A stretch of DNA of 64,000 nucleotides from Mesorhizobium sp. PAMC28654 (lineage in GTDB: Bacteria; Pseudomonadota; Alphaproteobacteria; Rhizobiales; Rhizobiaceae), in the NCBI RefSeq assembly GCF_020616515.1, contig NZ_CP085135.1:124001-188000 (forward strand). The letters run 5' to 3'. The position numbers and the translations under genes were made by a program. The notes beneath the pieces are model-generated. The model had not been told where the DNA came from and did not search any database. It worked only from the letters and a program-made list of their open reading frames with translations. Positions 17,402 to 24,388 of this stretch are shown piece after piece. Every line of letters begins with the position of its first letter. Position 1 is the stretch's first letter.

Positions 17402-18097
17402 ATGAAGAAACGTATTGTTCTGGTGCGGCACAGCGACGAGCCTGCTGACGACCGTGTGTTTACCTATCTCCGGCAAAACGGCTATGAGCCGGTCTTGCGT
17501 CGAGCCTATGCCGGAGAGGCGCTGGATGCTGATGACGATGTCGCGGGCGGCGTCGTCTATGGCGGCATGTACAATGTCTACGACACGTCGCTGCATCCTT
17601 TTTTGCTGGATGAGTACCGATTTATCGACTTCTGCATGAATGCCGACATCCCGTTGCTCGGCATCTGCCAGGGTGCGCAGCAGATCGCCTGGCATCGCGG
17701 TGCGCATGTCGGTCCGCCGGCGAGCGGCATGCATGAATTTGGCTATTATCCGCTTTATCCGAGCGTGGGGGCGGAAGATTTCCTGTCCGCGCCGATCCAT
17801 GTGACGCAGTCACACTGGCATGGCTTCGAATTGCCGGAAGGCGCCCAGCACCTTGCCTCGAGCGACCTGTTTCCCAATCAGGCTTTCCGCATCGGCGACA
17901 AGGTCTACGGCCTGCAGTTCCACGCGGAAGCCACGCCGAACGGTTTCAGGCGCGTGCAGACCCGTCCTGGCGCGAACTATGACAAGCCTGGCGCACAGAC
18001 GCGCGAGGAGCAGGACCGTCTCATGAACCTGCATGATGCCGGGCAAGCCGCCTGGTTCGATGGGTTCCTGCGGAAGCTTTTCCCGCCTTTGATCTAG
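17402..18097 (+). CDS. Class I glutamine amidotransferase-like protein
   Basis: The protein has 231 residues from ATG 17402 (MKKRIVLVRHSDEP). The catalytic triad of class I glutaminase domains is present: Cys89 in LLGICQGAQQ, His174 and Glu176 in YGLQFHAEAT. It is a free-standing domain similar to the GMP synthase glutaminase and to gamma-glutamyl hydrolases of polyamine breakdown. Without a synthase partner the ammonia acceptor is unknown. The stop codon TAG is formed at the TA target of the IS630 insertion. The original flank also begins with G, so the same stop is regenerated and the protein is unaffected by the insertion. Confidence 0.87.
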   Translation: MKKRIVLVRHSDEPADDRVFTYLRQNGYEPVLRRAYAGEALDADDDVAGGVVYGGMYNVYDTSLHPFLLDEYRFIDFCMNADIPLLGICQGAQQIAWHRGAHVGPPASGMHEFGYYPLYPSVGAEDFLSAPIHVTQSHWHGFELPEGAQHLASSDLFPNQAFRIGDKVYGLQFHAEATPNGFRRVQTRPGANYDKPGAQTREEQDRLMNLHDAGQAAWFDGFLRKLFPPLI

Positions 18098-18109
18098 AGC
18101 AGAATCTGA

Positions 18110-18676
18110 TCATTCCGGCTCATATCCTGTTGCGGCGAAGTAGTTGGCGCACTCGGTTGGTGTGAAGCAAGGCAGTGCGGCGCTGATGGTATCCCACAAT
18201 TCCGCGACGGTTCGTGCGGCGGCTTTGCGTAGAATCGATTTCAGCTTGGAAAAGGCGTTCTCGATCGGGTTGAAGTCGGGGGAATAGGGCGGGAGGAACA
18301 TCATCCTTGCGCCGGTTGCTTCGATCGCCACACGGGCGGCTGCGCTTTTGTGCGCCGGCAGGTTGTCGAGGATCACGACATCGTCGGGCCGCAGCGTCGG
18401 CACGAGAACCTGCTCGACATAGGCGACAAACCATTCGCCAGTCATCGGGCCGTCCAGGACCATTGGCGCGGTCATGCCAGTGAGGCGCAGGGCGCCGGTG
18501 AACGTCGTCGTCTTCCAATGGCCATGCGGGATTGGCGATCGGCACCGCATCCCGCGCTTCGTGCGCCCCCGCAGTCGAGCCATCTTTGTCGAGGCTCCGG
18601 TCTCGTCGATGAAGACCAGATGCTCGGGATCAAGATCGGGCTGGGCGTCGAACCAGGCGTTTCGTCGCGCCGCCAC
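18110..18676 (-). CDS. IS630 transposase, frame B (catalytic DDE part)
   Basis: This is the catalytic half of the transposase, read after a -1 shift at the A9 run. The given start (MAARRNAWFDAQP) is only the first in-frame ATG; the true product begins at the slip near 18709. The three acidic residues of the DDE triad are visible: Asp in VFIDETGAST, Asp in VILDNLPAHKS and Glu in NPIENAFSKLK. Nothing is missing, so the fused transposase should be functional. Confidence 0.9.
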   Translation of the reverse strand: MAARRNAWFDAQPDLDPEHLVFIDETGASTKMARLRGRTKRGMRCRSPIPHGHWKTTTFTGALRLTGMTAPMVLDGPMTGEWFVAYVEQVLVPTLRPDDVVILDNLPAHKSAAARVAIEATGARMMFLPPYSPDFNPIENAFSKLKSILRKAAARTVAELWDTISAALPCFTPTECANYFAATGYEPE

Positions 18677-19059
18677 GTCTGGCCGCTCCTGCTCGCTGGC
18701 GTGCGCCGTTTTTTTTTGAAGGTCATGGAGTGACGATCGAGAAACCGCCAGATCGTGCTCGTCGCAAACGACGCGCCATGCTCCTGTCGCAGCAACTCGG
18801 CGAGTTCGACCAGCGTGATGTCCACCCGCCTCTCGATCGCCGCCAGGATGATGTCGCGATACGCTTCAACGCGGTGGGACCGCCTGTCGCCGCCCTGCGG
18901 CTTTGCGCAGGTGGCTCCGGTCTCGCGCCATTCCCGGACCCAACGCACCGAGCTTGCCGCCGCCACGCCAAATCGCGCCGCTGCCGCCCGTCGCGACAGG
19001 CCGCCATCAACCGCTGCGACCACCCGAGCCCGCAAATCTTCCGATAAGGATTTCGCCAT
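18472..19059 (-). CDS. IS630 transposase, frame A (N-terminal part)
   Basis: The first part of the transposase starts MAKSLSEDLRARVVAAVDGG and contains two helix-turn-helix DNA-binding units (residues 1-110), including LSRRAAAARFGVAAASSVRWV. It reaches the lysine run TFKKK at the slippery site (nine A on the coding strand, 18709-18717). After that the zero frame is nonsense until its stop. A -1 shift there continues into frame B as KKKTAHASEQERP, giving a fused protein of about 316 residues. Frame A alone would be a DNA-binding fragment that could inhibit transposition. Confidence 0.88.
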   Translation of the reverse strand: MAKSLSEDLRARVVAAVDGGLSRRAAAARFGVAAASSVRWVREWRETGATCAKPQGGDRRSHRVEAYRDIILAAIERRVDITLVELAELLRQEHGASFATSTIWRFLDRHSMTFKKKRRTPASRSGQTWRRDETPGSTPSPILIPSIWSSSTRPEPRQRWLDCGGARSAGCGADRQSRMAIGRRRRSPAPCASLA

Positions 19060-19288
19060 GCCATGCCGGCCTCCGAATCCAGCAGATATGCTGAATCAGA
19101 TTTCCAATCCCAACGAAACCCCTATCGATTCTATCCGCTCGGATTTTGCTCTAGCTGCCTCCAGCAAAGGCCATAGCCAAGTTTAGACCTGTGTGCAGGG
19201 ATCGTTAAATTGCGAGACATTTCCGGTACTGGATCGCAACTCCCACTTGTTACACCGGTTGTACCTACGGGGCTTGAGGGAGCCGGAC

Positions 19289-19549
19289 TTGCAGATCAGA
19301 ACTATCGCCAACTCGCCACCGCCGGCCCGGGACGCTTCGGCGATTCCATCAGCTGAATCCAGACGCATCAGTGACGACGTCCAGCAGGCGCGTCACACCG
19401 CGATGTCAGCGCTGACCAACGACCGCTTCCGCATCATGCTGGAACAGATAACCGATCCGGTTTCATCCGGCGCGCTGATGACGATGCGCGGCGACAACGT
19501 CGTCGATTTCAGGTCGGCGCAGTCAAGCTACGCTGACAATGGCGGATAG
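19289..19549 (+). CDS. Possible small hypothetical protein
   Basis: This is a candidate 86-residue protein beginning at TTG 19289 after a good Shine-Dalgarno (GAGGGAG at 19276-19282, six-base spacer). The C-terminal half (SALTNDRFRIMLEQITDP and following) uses GC-ending codons like the neighbouring real genes. I recognise no family. It may be a genuine small protein or the remnant of a gene truncated near the IS. The rest of the gap between the IS and the methyltransferase gene (19154-19288) shows nothing supportable. Confidence 0.4.
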   Translation: MQIRTIANSPPPARDASAIPSAESRRISDDVQQARHTAMSALTNDRFRIMLEQITDPVSSGALMTMRGDNVVDFRSAQSSYADNGG

Positions 19550-19564
19550 TCAAAAAGCGATCGC

Positions 19565-20602
19565 TTAGGCGCGGCTGCGGCGACGCTCGCGGCGGGCTTC
19601 GCTGGTCTCGGCGGTGTTTTCGGTCGCCACCTTGTTGCGCATCGGGCCGATGCGCTCGACGATCGCGGCAACAGTCGGACGATCCGCCTTCTGATGCGCG
19701 TCAAGCGCCTTGCGCATGGCGGCAAGGTGCTGGAACGAGGTGCCGCAGCAGCCGCCGACGATTTTCGCGCCGGCATCGACCGCGAGCCGCACATAATCAG
19801 CCATCAGTTCCGGCGTGCCGGAATAATGGATTTCGGTGCCGCGAAATTCCGGGATGCCGCAATTGCCCTTGACGATCACCGTCGCCTCCGGCTTCGCCTC
19901 GGTCATGTCGAGCAGCGAGGCAAGGATGTCGGACGCGCCAACGCCGCAATTGGCGCCGACGCCTAGCGGGGCCTCTGACAGGCCATCAACGACGCCGTGG
20001 ATATCCCTGGGCAGCAGGCCCATCATGGTGCGGCCGGCGGTGTCGAAAGAACCCGTATAGGTATAGGGCAGGCCGACGCGAATGGCGGCTTCGGCCGCGG
20101 CGCGGATTTCGTCCGGCGCCGACATTGTTTCGATCCAGGCGACTTCGGCGCCACCTTCCTTGAGGCCCTCGATCTGCTCGGCGAAGGCCTCGACCGCCTC
20201 GTCATAGGTCATGGCGCCGAGCGGAACCAGAAGTTCGCCCGTCGGGCCGACCGAGCCGGCGACGATCACCTTGCGGCCGGCCTTGTCGGCGACAGCGCGG
20301 GCGATCTCGGCAGCGCGCTTGTTCAGGGCATGCACGCGGTCCTGCGCATGGTGCAGTTTCAGCCGATGGCGCGTGCCGCCGAAGGAGTTGGTCAGGATGA
20401 TGTCGGCGCCGGCATCGACGAAATTCTGGTGCAGGCTGGTGATGGTGTCGGGCGCCGTCTCGTTCAGCAGTTCGGGTGCCTCGCCGGCTTCCAGCCCCAT
20501 GGCGAACAGGTTTGTGCCTGTGGCGCCATCGGCCAGCAGCACGCCCTTTTCAGCCAGCAGCGCGTCAATGGGGTTGGTCGTCGTCATCGAATTGGCTTTC
20601 AT
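19565..20602 (-). CDS. bmt: Betaine-homocysteine S-methyltransferase
   Basis: The enzyme has 345 residues and belongs to the homocysteine methyltransferase family. It opens with the family stretch LLADGATGTNLFAMG. The zinc ligands are visible: Cys in VGANCGVG and the Cys-Cys pair in IVGGCCGTSF. This set transfers a methyl group from glycine betaine, or from a related onium donor, to homocysteine, giving methionine and dimethylglycine. It fits the rhizobial Bmt type rather than the longer MetH. Starts at 20602 and 20587 (MTTTN) are both possible. Its product dimethylglycine would be a substrate for the dehydrogenase-like enzyme at 25.7-28.3 kb. A small palindrome upstream may be an operator. 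Confidence 0.9.
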   Translation of the reverse strand: MKANSMTTTNPIDALLAEKGVLLADGATGTNLFAMGLEAGEAPELLNETAPDTITSLHQNFVDAGADIILTNSFGGTRHRLKLHHAQDRVHALNKRAAEIARAVADKAGRKVIVAGSVGPTGELLVPLGAMTYDEAVEAFAEQIEGLKEGGAEVAWIETMSAPDEIRAAAEAAIRVGLPYTYTGSFDTAGRTMMGLLPRDIHGVVDGLSEAPLGVGANCGVGASDILASLLDMTEAKPEATVIVKGNCGIPEFRGTEIHYSGTPELMADYVRLAVDAGAKIVGGCCGTSFQHLAAMRKALDAHQKADRPTVAAIVERIGPMRNKVATENTAETSEARRERRRSRA

Positions 20603-20623
20603 GTTTGCAAGTTAGATAAGGAT

Positions 20624-20639
20624 ATAAGGAAGTCTTTAT
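20624..20639. promoter_or_regulatory. Candidate operator upstream of the betaine-homocysteine methyltransferase gene
   Basis: A 16-base imperfect palindrome, ATAAGGA-AG-TCTTTAT, has one mismatch between its 7-base arms and lies 22 bases before the gene. AT-rich palindromes of this kind, bound by ArsR-family methionine-cycle regulators (SahR/SamR type), are known in Proteobacteria. Assignment to such a regulator here is inference. Confidence 0.35.
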
Positions 20640-20690
20640 GTGCAGTCAACGAAATTGCGGCCTTTCAAGTGTGGGCGCGACCGCCGTTCC

Positions 20691-21293
20691 TCACGATCCG
20701 GACGTGATCTCGACCTCGATCTCGGTGCAGACTCCGCCATTGGTCGGATAGTAATCGACCGAGCAGGCGGTAACCACCAACAGCAGGTCCTGTTCGGCGC
20801 GCAACGTCACATAGCCGCCGGGCGGATTGATCGACGCCTCGACCACCAGCCTGCCGTCCGGCTGCGGCAGGGAGTTCTGGAAGAGATCGACCGGATCCGG
20901 GGCAAAGGGAAGCGATATGCCCTCGGCGGCAAGCCCCTGCATTAGATTGTCCCGGCAATTCGGGTGGTTGGGAAAGCCGGCCCGTTCGTAGAGCGCGCTG
21001 TCGCAAGCGGGGTAAAGCATGTCATGCGGGCCGGGCGAGGCATCCTCGACCAGTGTCAGCATAGGCTTGGCGGCGGCGCTGTAGAAATGGTCGCCGATCC
21101 CCGGAAAGAGGCGCTCGGTGATGTCGCGGGTCTGCGACGTGCTCAGCCAATCGAGCGTCGGTTCGGTGGTGAATGCCCAGAGGTCTGACACCTGCTGTCC
21201 CTTGGGATCAGTGATGCGAACGAGATCTCCGCGCGAGACGCGGAAGGACCGGCCCGACTGTGGAGGGACGACGATACGGCGTGAATCTGGCAT
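20691..21293 (-). CDS. DUF1989 urea-carboxylase-associated-family protein
   Basis: The protein has 200 residues from MPDSRRIVVPPQSG. It shows the DUF1989 pattern: RGDLVRITDPKGQQVSDLWAF near the start, and NCRDNLMQGLA plus FQNSLPQPDG in the second half. Its relatives are carboxyguanidine/urea-amidolyase-linked proteins, some of them deiminases of guanidine breakdown, so metal-dependent C-N chemistry is possible. No urea carboxylase is nearby. The neighbours are betaine-homocysteine methyltransferase and an XRE regulator that may control it. An upstream ATG at 21335 is possible but adds unconserved residues. Confidence 0.85.
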   Translation of the reverse strand: MPDSRRIVVPPQSGRSFRVSRGDLVRITDPKGQQVSDLWAFTTEPTLDWLSTSQTRDITERLFPGIGDHFYSAAAKPMLTLVEDASPGPHDMLYPACDSALYERAGFPNHPNCRDNLMQGLAAEGISLPFAPDPVDLFQNSLPQPDGRLVVEASINPPGGYVTLRAEQDLLLVVTACSVDYYPTNGGVCTEIEVEITSGS

Positions 21294-21373
21294 GGGCTGT
21301 CCTTGGTGAATGGAAATGAATCGGCTCTCGACCATCTCGGGCCAAGCAATCGAATGAGCACGGCCGCCGGCGA

Positions 21374-22231
21374 TCAGACAGAGCCTGATGGGAACGACAT
21401 GCCGGCCAGGTTGCGCGCGAAGGCGGCGGCCTCATGCGGGTTGACGTCGGCGACGCGGATCAGATTGTCGAAATGGCGAGTCAGTGCCTGGATCGGCTGG
21501 GTGGCGTTCAGCACCACATACATGTCGCCGACATAGATGGCGGCCCGATAAGGGCCGAAGATGGTGAGCGGTATCGAATAGCGCATGCGGCCGTCATAGA
21601 GAAACAGACGGAAGGTCGGGTAGAGGTCGTCGAGCAGCGTCGCCATATGGGTGAGTTGTTGCTGGCGATCGGTCGCCGGAAAATGGTCCCAGACGCCCAG
21701 GCCGCGCGCGAATATCTCCAGCGTGTGGCGCGGCATGCAGACTTCCATGTCGGTTTCCGGGCGCCGGTTGTATTCGATGCGGTATTGGGTCTCGATGGCC
21801 TGTGCCTGGCGGCTCCTGTTGGTGATGTTGGCTTCGTAGTCGACGAGCGCGTGCGTCCGCAGAAGATCGGGAATGCCGGCCGGTACATAGCGGATCTTGG
21901 TGCCGGCGGCTTCAGCGAACCATTTGGCCAGCAGCGTGCGGTCGAAGCCATCCGGCGCTTCCTCGATCTCCAGGCTCTCGCGGATTTCACCGGTCAGGCC
22001 TTCGTCCTGGCTGAGGCCAAGCAGCCAGTCCAGCGACACCTTGAATTCGGCGGCGATGTTGAGCAGCGTTTCGGCTCGCGGCAGGCGTGTCGAGGCGCCG
22101 GACAGGAGTTGCGACAGGGCCGACCGATCGATGCCGACAGCAGTGGCGAATGCCGACTGGTTGAGGTCGGACCGTGTCAGGAGCAGCTTCAGACGCTCCC
22201 GAAAGATTGCTGACAGATCCCGTTTGTCCAT
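21374..22231 (-). CDS. XRE-family transcriptional regulator with C-terminal sensor-like region
   Basis: The protein has 285 residues from MDKRDLSAIFRERLKLLLTR. The N-terminal helix-turn-helix (residues 10-70) contains LNQSAFATAVGIDRSALSQLL, the XRE fold. The long C-terminal region has IFARGLGVWDHFPATDR and IPLTIFGPYRAAIYVGDMY and is not one I can name; it presumably binds an effector. The gene is divergent from the fatty acid desaturase, and a perfect inverted repeat at 22398-22419 lies between them, so it may control that operon and itself. Confidence 0.85.
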   Translation of the reverse strand: MDKRDLSAIFRERLKLLLTRSDLNQSAFATAVGIDRSALSQLLSGASTRLPRAETLLNIAAEFKVSLDWLLGLSQDEGLTGEIRESLEIEEAPDGFDRTLLAKWFAEAAGTKIRYVPAGIPDLLRTHALVDYEANITNRSRQAQAIETQYRIEYNRRPETDMEVCMPRHTLEIFARGLGVWDHFPATDRQQQLTHMATLLDDLYPTFRLFLYDGRMRYSIPLTIFGPYRAAIYVGDMYVVLNATQPIQALTRHFDNLIRVADVNPHEAAAFARNLAGMSFPSGSV

Positions 22232-22397
22232 CGCCGTTCTCCGCGAATCCTGAGGAAAAATTTGCGCCAGAGCCAGCCGAAACAGCGGTTCAGGCGTAAA
22301 TGAATCCCTAAGGCTGTTTACAATGTATAACATGTGCGGTCAAAAATGCGCAATCGCAACATTTTGTACACTTTGTCTCGTTGAGTGGAATCACTTC

Positions 22398-22419
22398 TCC
22401 TGACACAATGCTGTCAGGA
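22398..22419. promoter_or_regulatory. Perfect inverted repeat in the XRE/desaturase divergent promoter
   Basis: The sequence TCCTGACA-CAATGC-TGTCAGGA has 8-base perfect arms and a 6-base spacer. It sits 31 bases before the GTG start of the desaturase gene. It is a plausible operator for the divergent XRE regulator. Confidence 0.5.
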
Positions 22420-22449
22420 ACCAACAGGGGTTCCGGCGACTGAGGGACA

Positions 22450-23472
22450 GTGGTCGATAGCATGACAGGCAAGAGCATCAAGCGACGCAACACACCAGCC
22501 ATCGAATGGCCGACCGTGGTACTGGCTTTATTCTGTTACGGAACATGGCTTGCCACCGGCTTCCTGCTCTGGCCTTCCTATCCCATCCTGGCTCTCGTCA
22601 TCCTCGGCTTCACCCTGGCATTGCAGTCATCGATCATGCACGAAGTGCTGCATGGCCATCCGACACGCAGCGCGTTGGTCAACGAAGCTTTCGTCTTTCT
22701 GCCTATAGGTTTCGTCTGGCCGTTCCGCCGCTTCAAGACGTTGCACTTGCGCCACCACGCCGACGAGCGGCTGACCGATCCGCTCGATGATCCGGAAAGC
22801 TACTACCAGGCGCTCTGGATGCACGAAGACCTGCCGCCAACGATGAAATTCCTGCTGAAGATCAACAATACCATGGCCGGCCGTTTCTTCCTCGGCCCCT
22901 GGCTGTCCTGCATCGGTTTCTTCATCGACGACGCCAAGCATGTGATTGCCGGCGACAAGGCGATCCGCAAGGCCTGGCTGCTGCATGCGATCGGCCTCGC
23001 GGTCGTTGTCCCGATCGTGCAGTTCGGCTTCGGTATCCCGCTGTGGCTCTACATTTTGGTACCGGTGTGGCTCGGCCAGTCGCTGATTGCGATCCGCACC
23101 TTTGCCGAGCATCAATGGTCCGAGCATCCGGAAGGCCGCACGGTCATTGTCGAGCGTTCGCCGCTGTCGTTCCTGTTCCTCAATAACAATCTGCATTTCG
23201 TCCACCACAAGACCCCGACCGTGGCGTGGTACAGGCTGCCGAAGCTGTTCCGCGACCGCCGCGAGGAATGGTTGCGGATGAACAATGGCTATGCCTATCC
23301 GAACTATTTCGCGTTGATCAAATCCTATGCCTTCAAGGCAAAAGAGCCGCTGGTCCATCCGGTGCTGCGGCGTGCGCCGGAGCCAGGCAGGGCATTCAAG
23401 CCGCGCATCAGGGCGCGCAACGTCAATGGTCTCGGTACAGCGCCGGTTCCCGCCGAGCCGCCCAAGGAATAA
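22450..23472 (+). CDS. Membrane fatty acid desaturase-family protein
   Basis: The protein has 340 residues and four to five hydrophobic segments. It has the histidine clusters of di-iron membrane desaturases: HEVLHGH at about residue 62, LRHHAD at about 100, and a third VHHKTP box near residue 255. It would introduce a double bond into, or hydroxylate, an acyl or alkyl substrate with oxygen. It starts at GTG 22450 or ATG 22462. It is followed 88 bases later by a PhnD-like protein and probably shares its transcript. The substrate is unknown. Confidence 0.9.
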   Translation: MVDSMTGKSIKRRNTPAIEWPTVVLALFCYGTWLATGFLLWPSYPILALVILGFTLALQSSIMHEVLHGHPTRSALVNEAFVFLPIGFVWPFRRFKTLHLRHHADERLTDPLDDPESYYQALWMHEDLPPTMKFLLKINNTMAGRFFLGPWLSCIGFFIDDAKHVIAGDKAIRKAWLLHAIGLAVVVPIVQFGFGIPLWLYILVPVWLGQSLIAIRTFAEHQWSEHPEGRTVIVERSPLSFLFLNNNLHFVHHKTPTVAWYRLPKLFRDRREEWLRMNNGYAYPNYFALIKSYAFKAKEPLVHPVLRRAPEPGRAFKPRIRARNVNGLGTAPVPAEPPKE

Positions 23473-23560
23473 GCTTTTGCGGCAGGCAGGCCTGGCCTGC
23501 TAGGCTGGCTTCGGTCGGTCACTCCCTTCAACCTTTCCACGCAGCGGTCTGGTATTTGGC

Positions 23561-24388
23561 ATGAGCGAATTTGTTGCGGCGTTGCCGATGTATGACTGGC
23601 CTGAGGTGCACGACGAAGTCGACGCCCAATGGGTGCGGCTGCGCGACGCCTTCAGGCAACGAGGCATCAACGCGCCGGAAATCATTGTGCGGCGCAATGG
23701 CGACCTGCCACCGGTGCCCGGTGGCATCCACGATACCAATGGCAAGCTGATCGCACCCGATCCGGCGACATTGCCGCCCGACGAACTCGATTATCACAAG
23801 CTTTGGCTGCACCCGGCGCTGTTGTTCGCGCAGACCTGCTGGGGGCCGATGGAACTCGGCCTGTCGAGCCATGTGCGGGTGGTCGGTCAGCCAAGCTACG
23901 ACGCCTATGAGGGCGGGCAGGGCGAGCTCTATTCCAGCGCGCTGGTGATGCGGACGGGCGAGGGGCCGGAGGCTCGATCGCCTGCCGACGGCAAGGCCTT
24001 CCTCCCACTTGATCTGATCCGCGGCAAGCGCTTCACCTTCAACAGCCTCGATTCCATGTCGGGCACCATTGGCCTGACGCGCGACCTTGAGGCGCAAGGC
24101 GAAAGCCTGGACATCTTTGCGTCACGCAGCGAAAGCGGAGGCCATCGCGGCTCGATCGTCGCAGTCGCCGAGGGCAAGACGGATATCGCTGCGATCGATT
24201 GCGAAAGCTGGGCGTTGGCGCGGCGTTTCGAGCCGGCGGCGCGGAAGGTTGCGATCGTCGGCTGGACGGCACGGCGCAAGGGCCTGCCGTTCATCACCGC
24301 CAGGGCGACGCCGGAAAATACGGTCAGGGCAATGCGCGAAGCACTTGCCGGACTAGCCGAGCAGCCTCGCATCCAACGGGTAGGTTGA
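23561..24388 (+). CDS. PhnD-like substrate-binding-fold protein without signal peptide
   Basis: The protein has 275 residues and resembles the binding component of phosphate/phosphonate ABC transporters: LPMYDWPEV near the start, FNSLDSMSGTIG at about residue 165, and an AIDCESWAL stretch. There is no signal peptide or lipobox, so it should stay in the cytoplasm, and no permease or ATPase lies nearby. It may be a ligand-sensing or catalytic relative. It probably forms an operon with the desaturase. Its 3' end overlaps the end of the DddP-like gene on the other strand by 36 bases. Confidence 0.8.
   Translation: MSEFVAALPMYDWPEVHDEVDAQWVRLRDAFRQRGINAPEIIVRRNGDLPPVPGGIHDTNGKLIAPDPATLPPDELDYHKLWLHPALLFAQTCWGPMELGLSSHVRVVGQPSYDAYEGGQGELYSSALVMRTGEGPEARSPADGKAFLPLDLIRGKRFTFNSLDSMSGTIGLTRDLEAQGESLDIFASRSESGGHRGSIVAVAEGKTDIAAIDCESWALARRFEPAARKVAIVGWTARRKGLPFITARATPENTVRAMREALAGLAEQPRIQRVG

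Larger units (their letters stand above)
18097..19151 (-). mobile_element. IS630-family insertion sequence, complete
   Basis: The element is about 1,055 bases, flanked by TA on both sides (18095-18096 and 19152-19153), the target duplication of IS630/Tc1-type elements. Terminal inverted repeats begin GAGCAGAATCTGA on the left and GAGCAAAATCCGA (reverse complement) on the right, 11 of 13 identical. It carries two overlapping transposase frames in the leftward direction joined by a nine-A slippery run. Both ends and the DDE residues are intact, so it looks recently inserted and potentially active. Confidence 0.93.

Noticed and set aside
20603..20690. SAM-II riboswitch before the betaine-homocysteine methyltransferase gene
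   Set aside because: Such elements are known before methionine genes in alphaproteobacteria, but the conserved stem and pseudoknot sequences were not found here.
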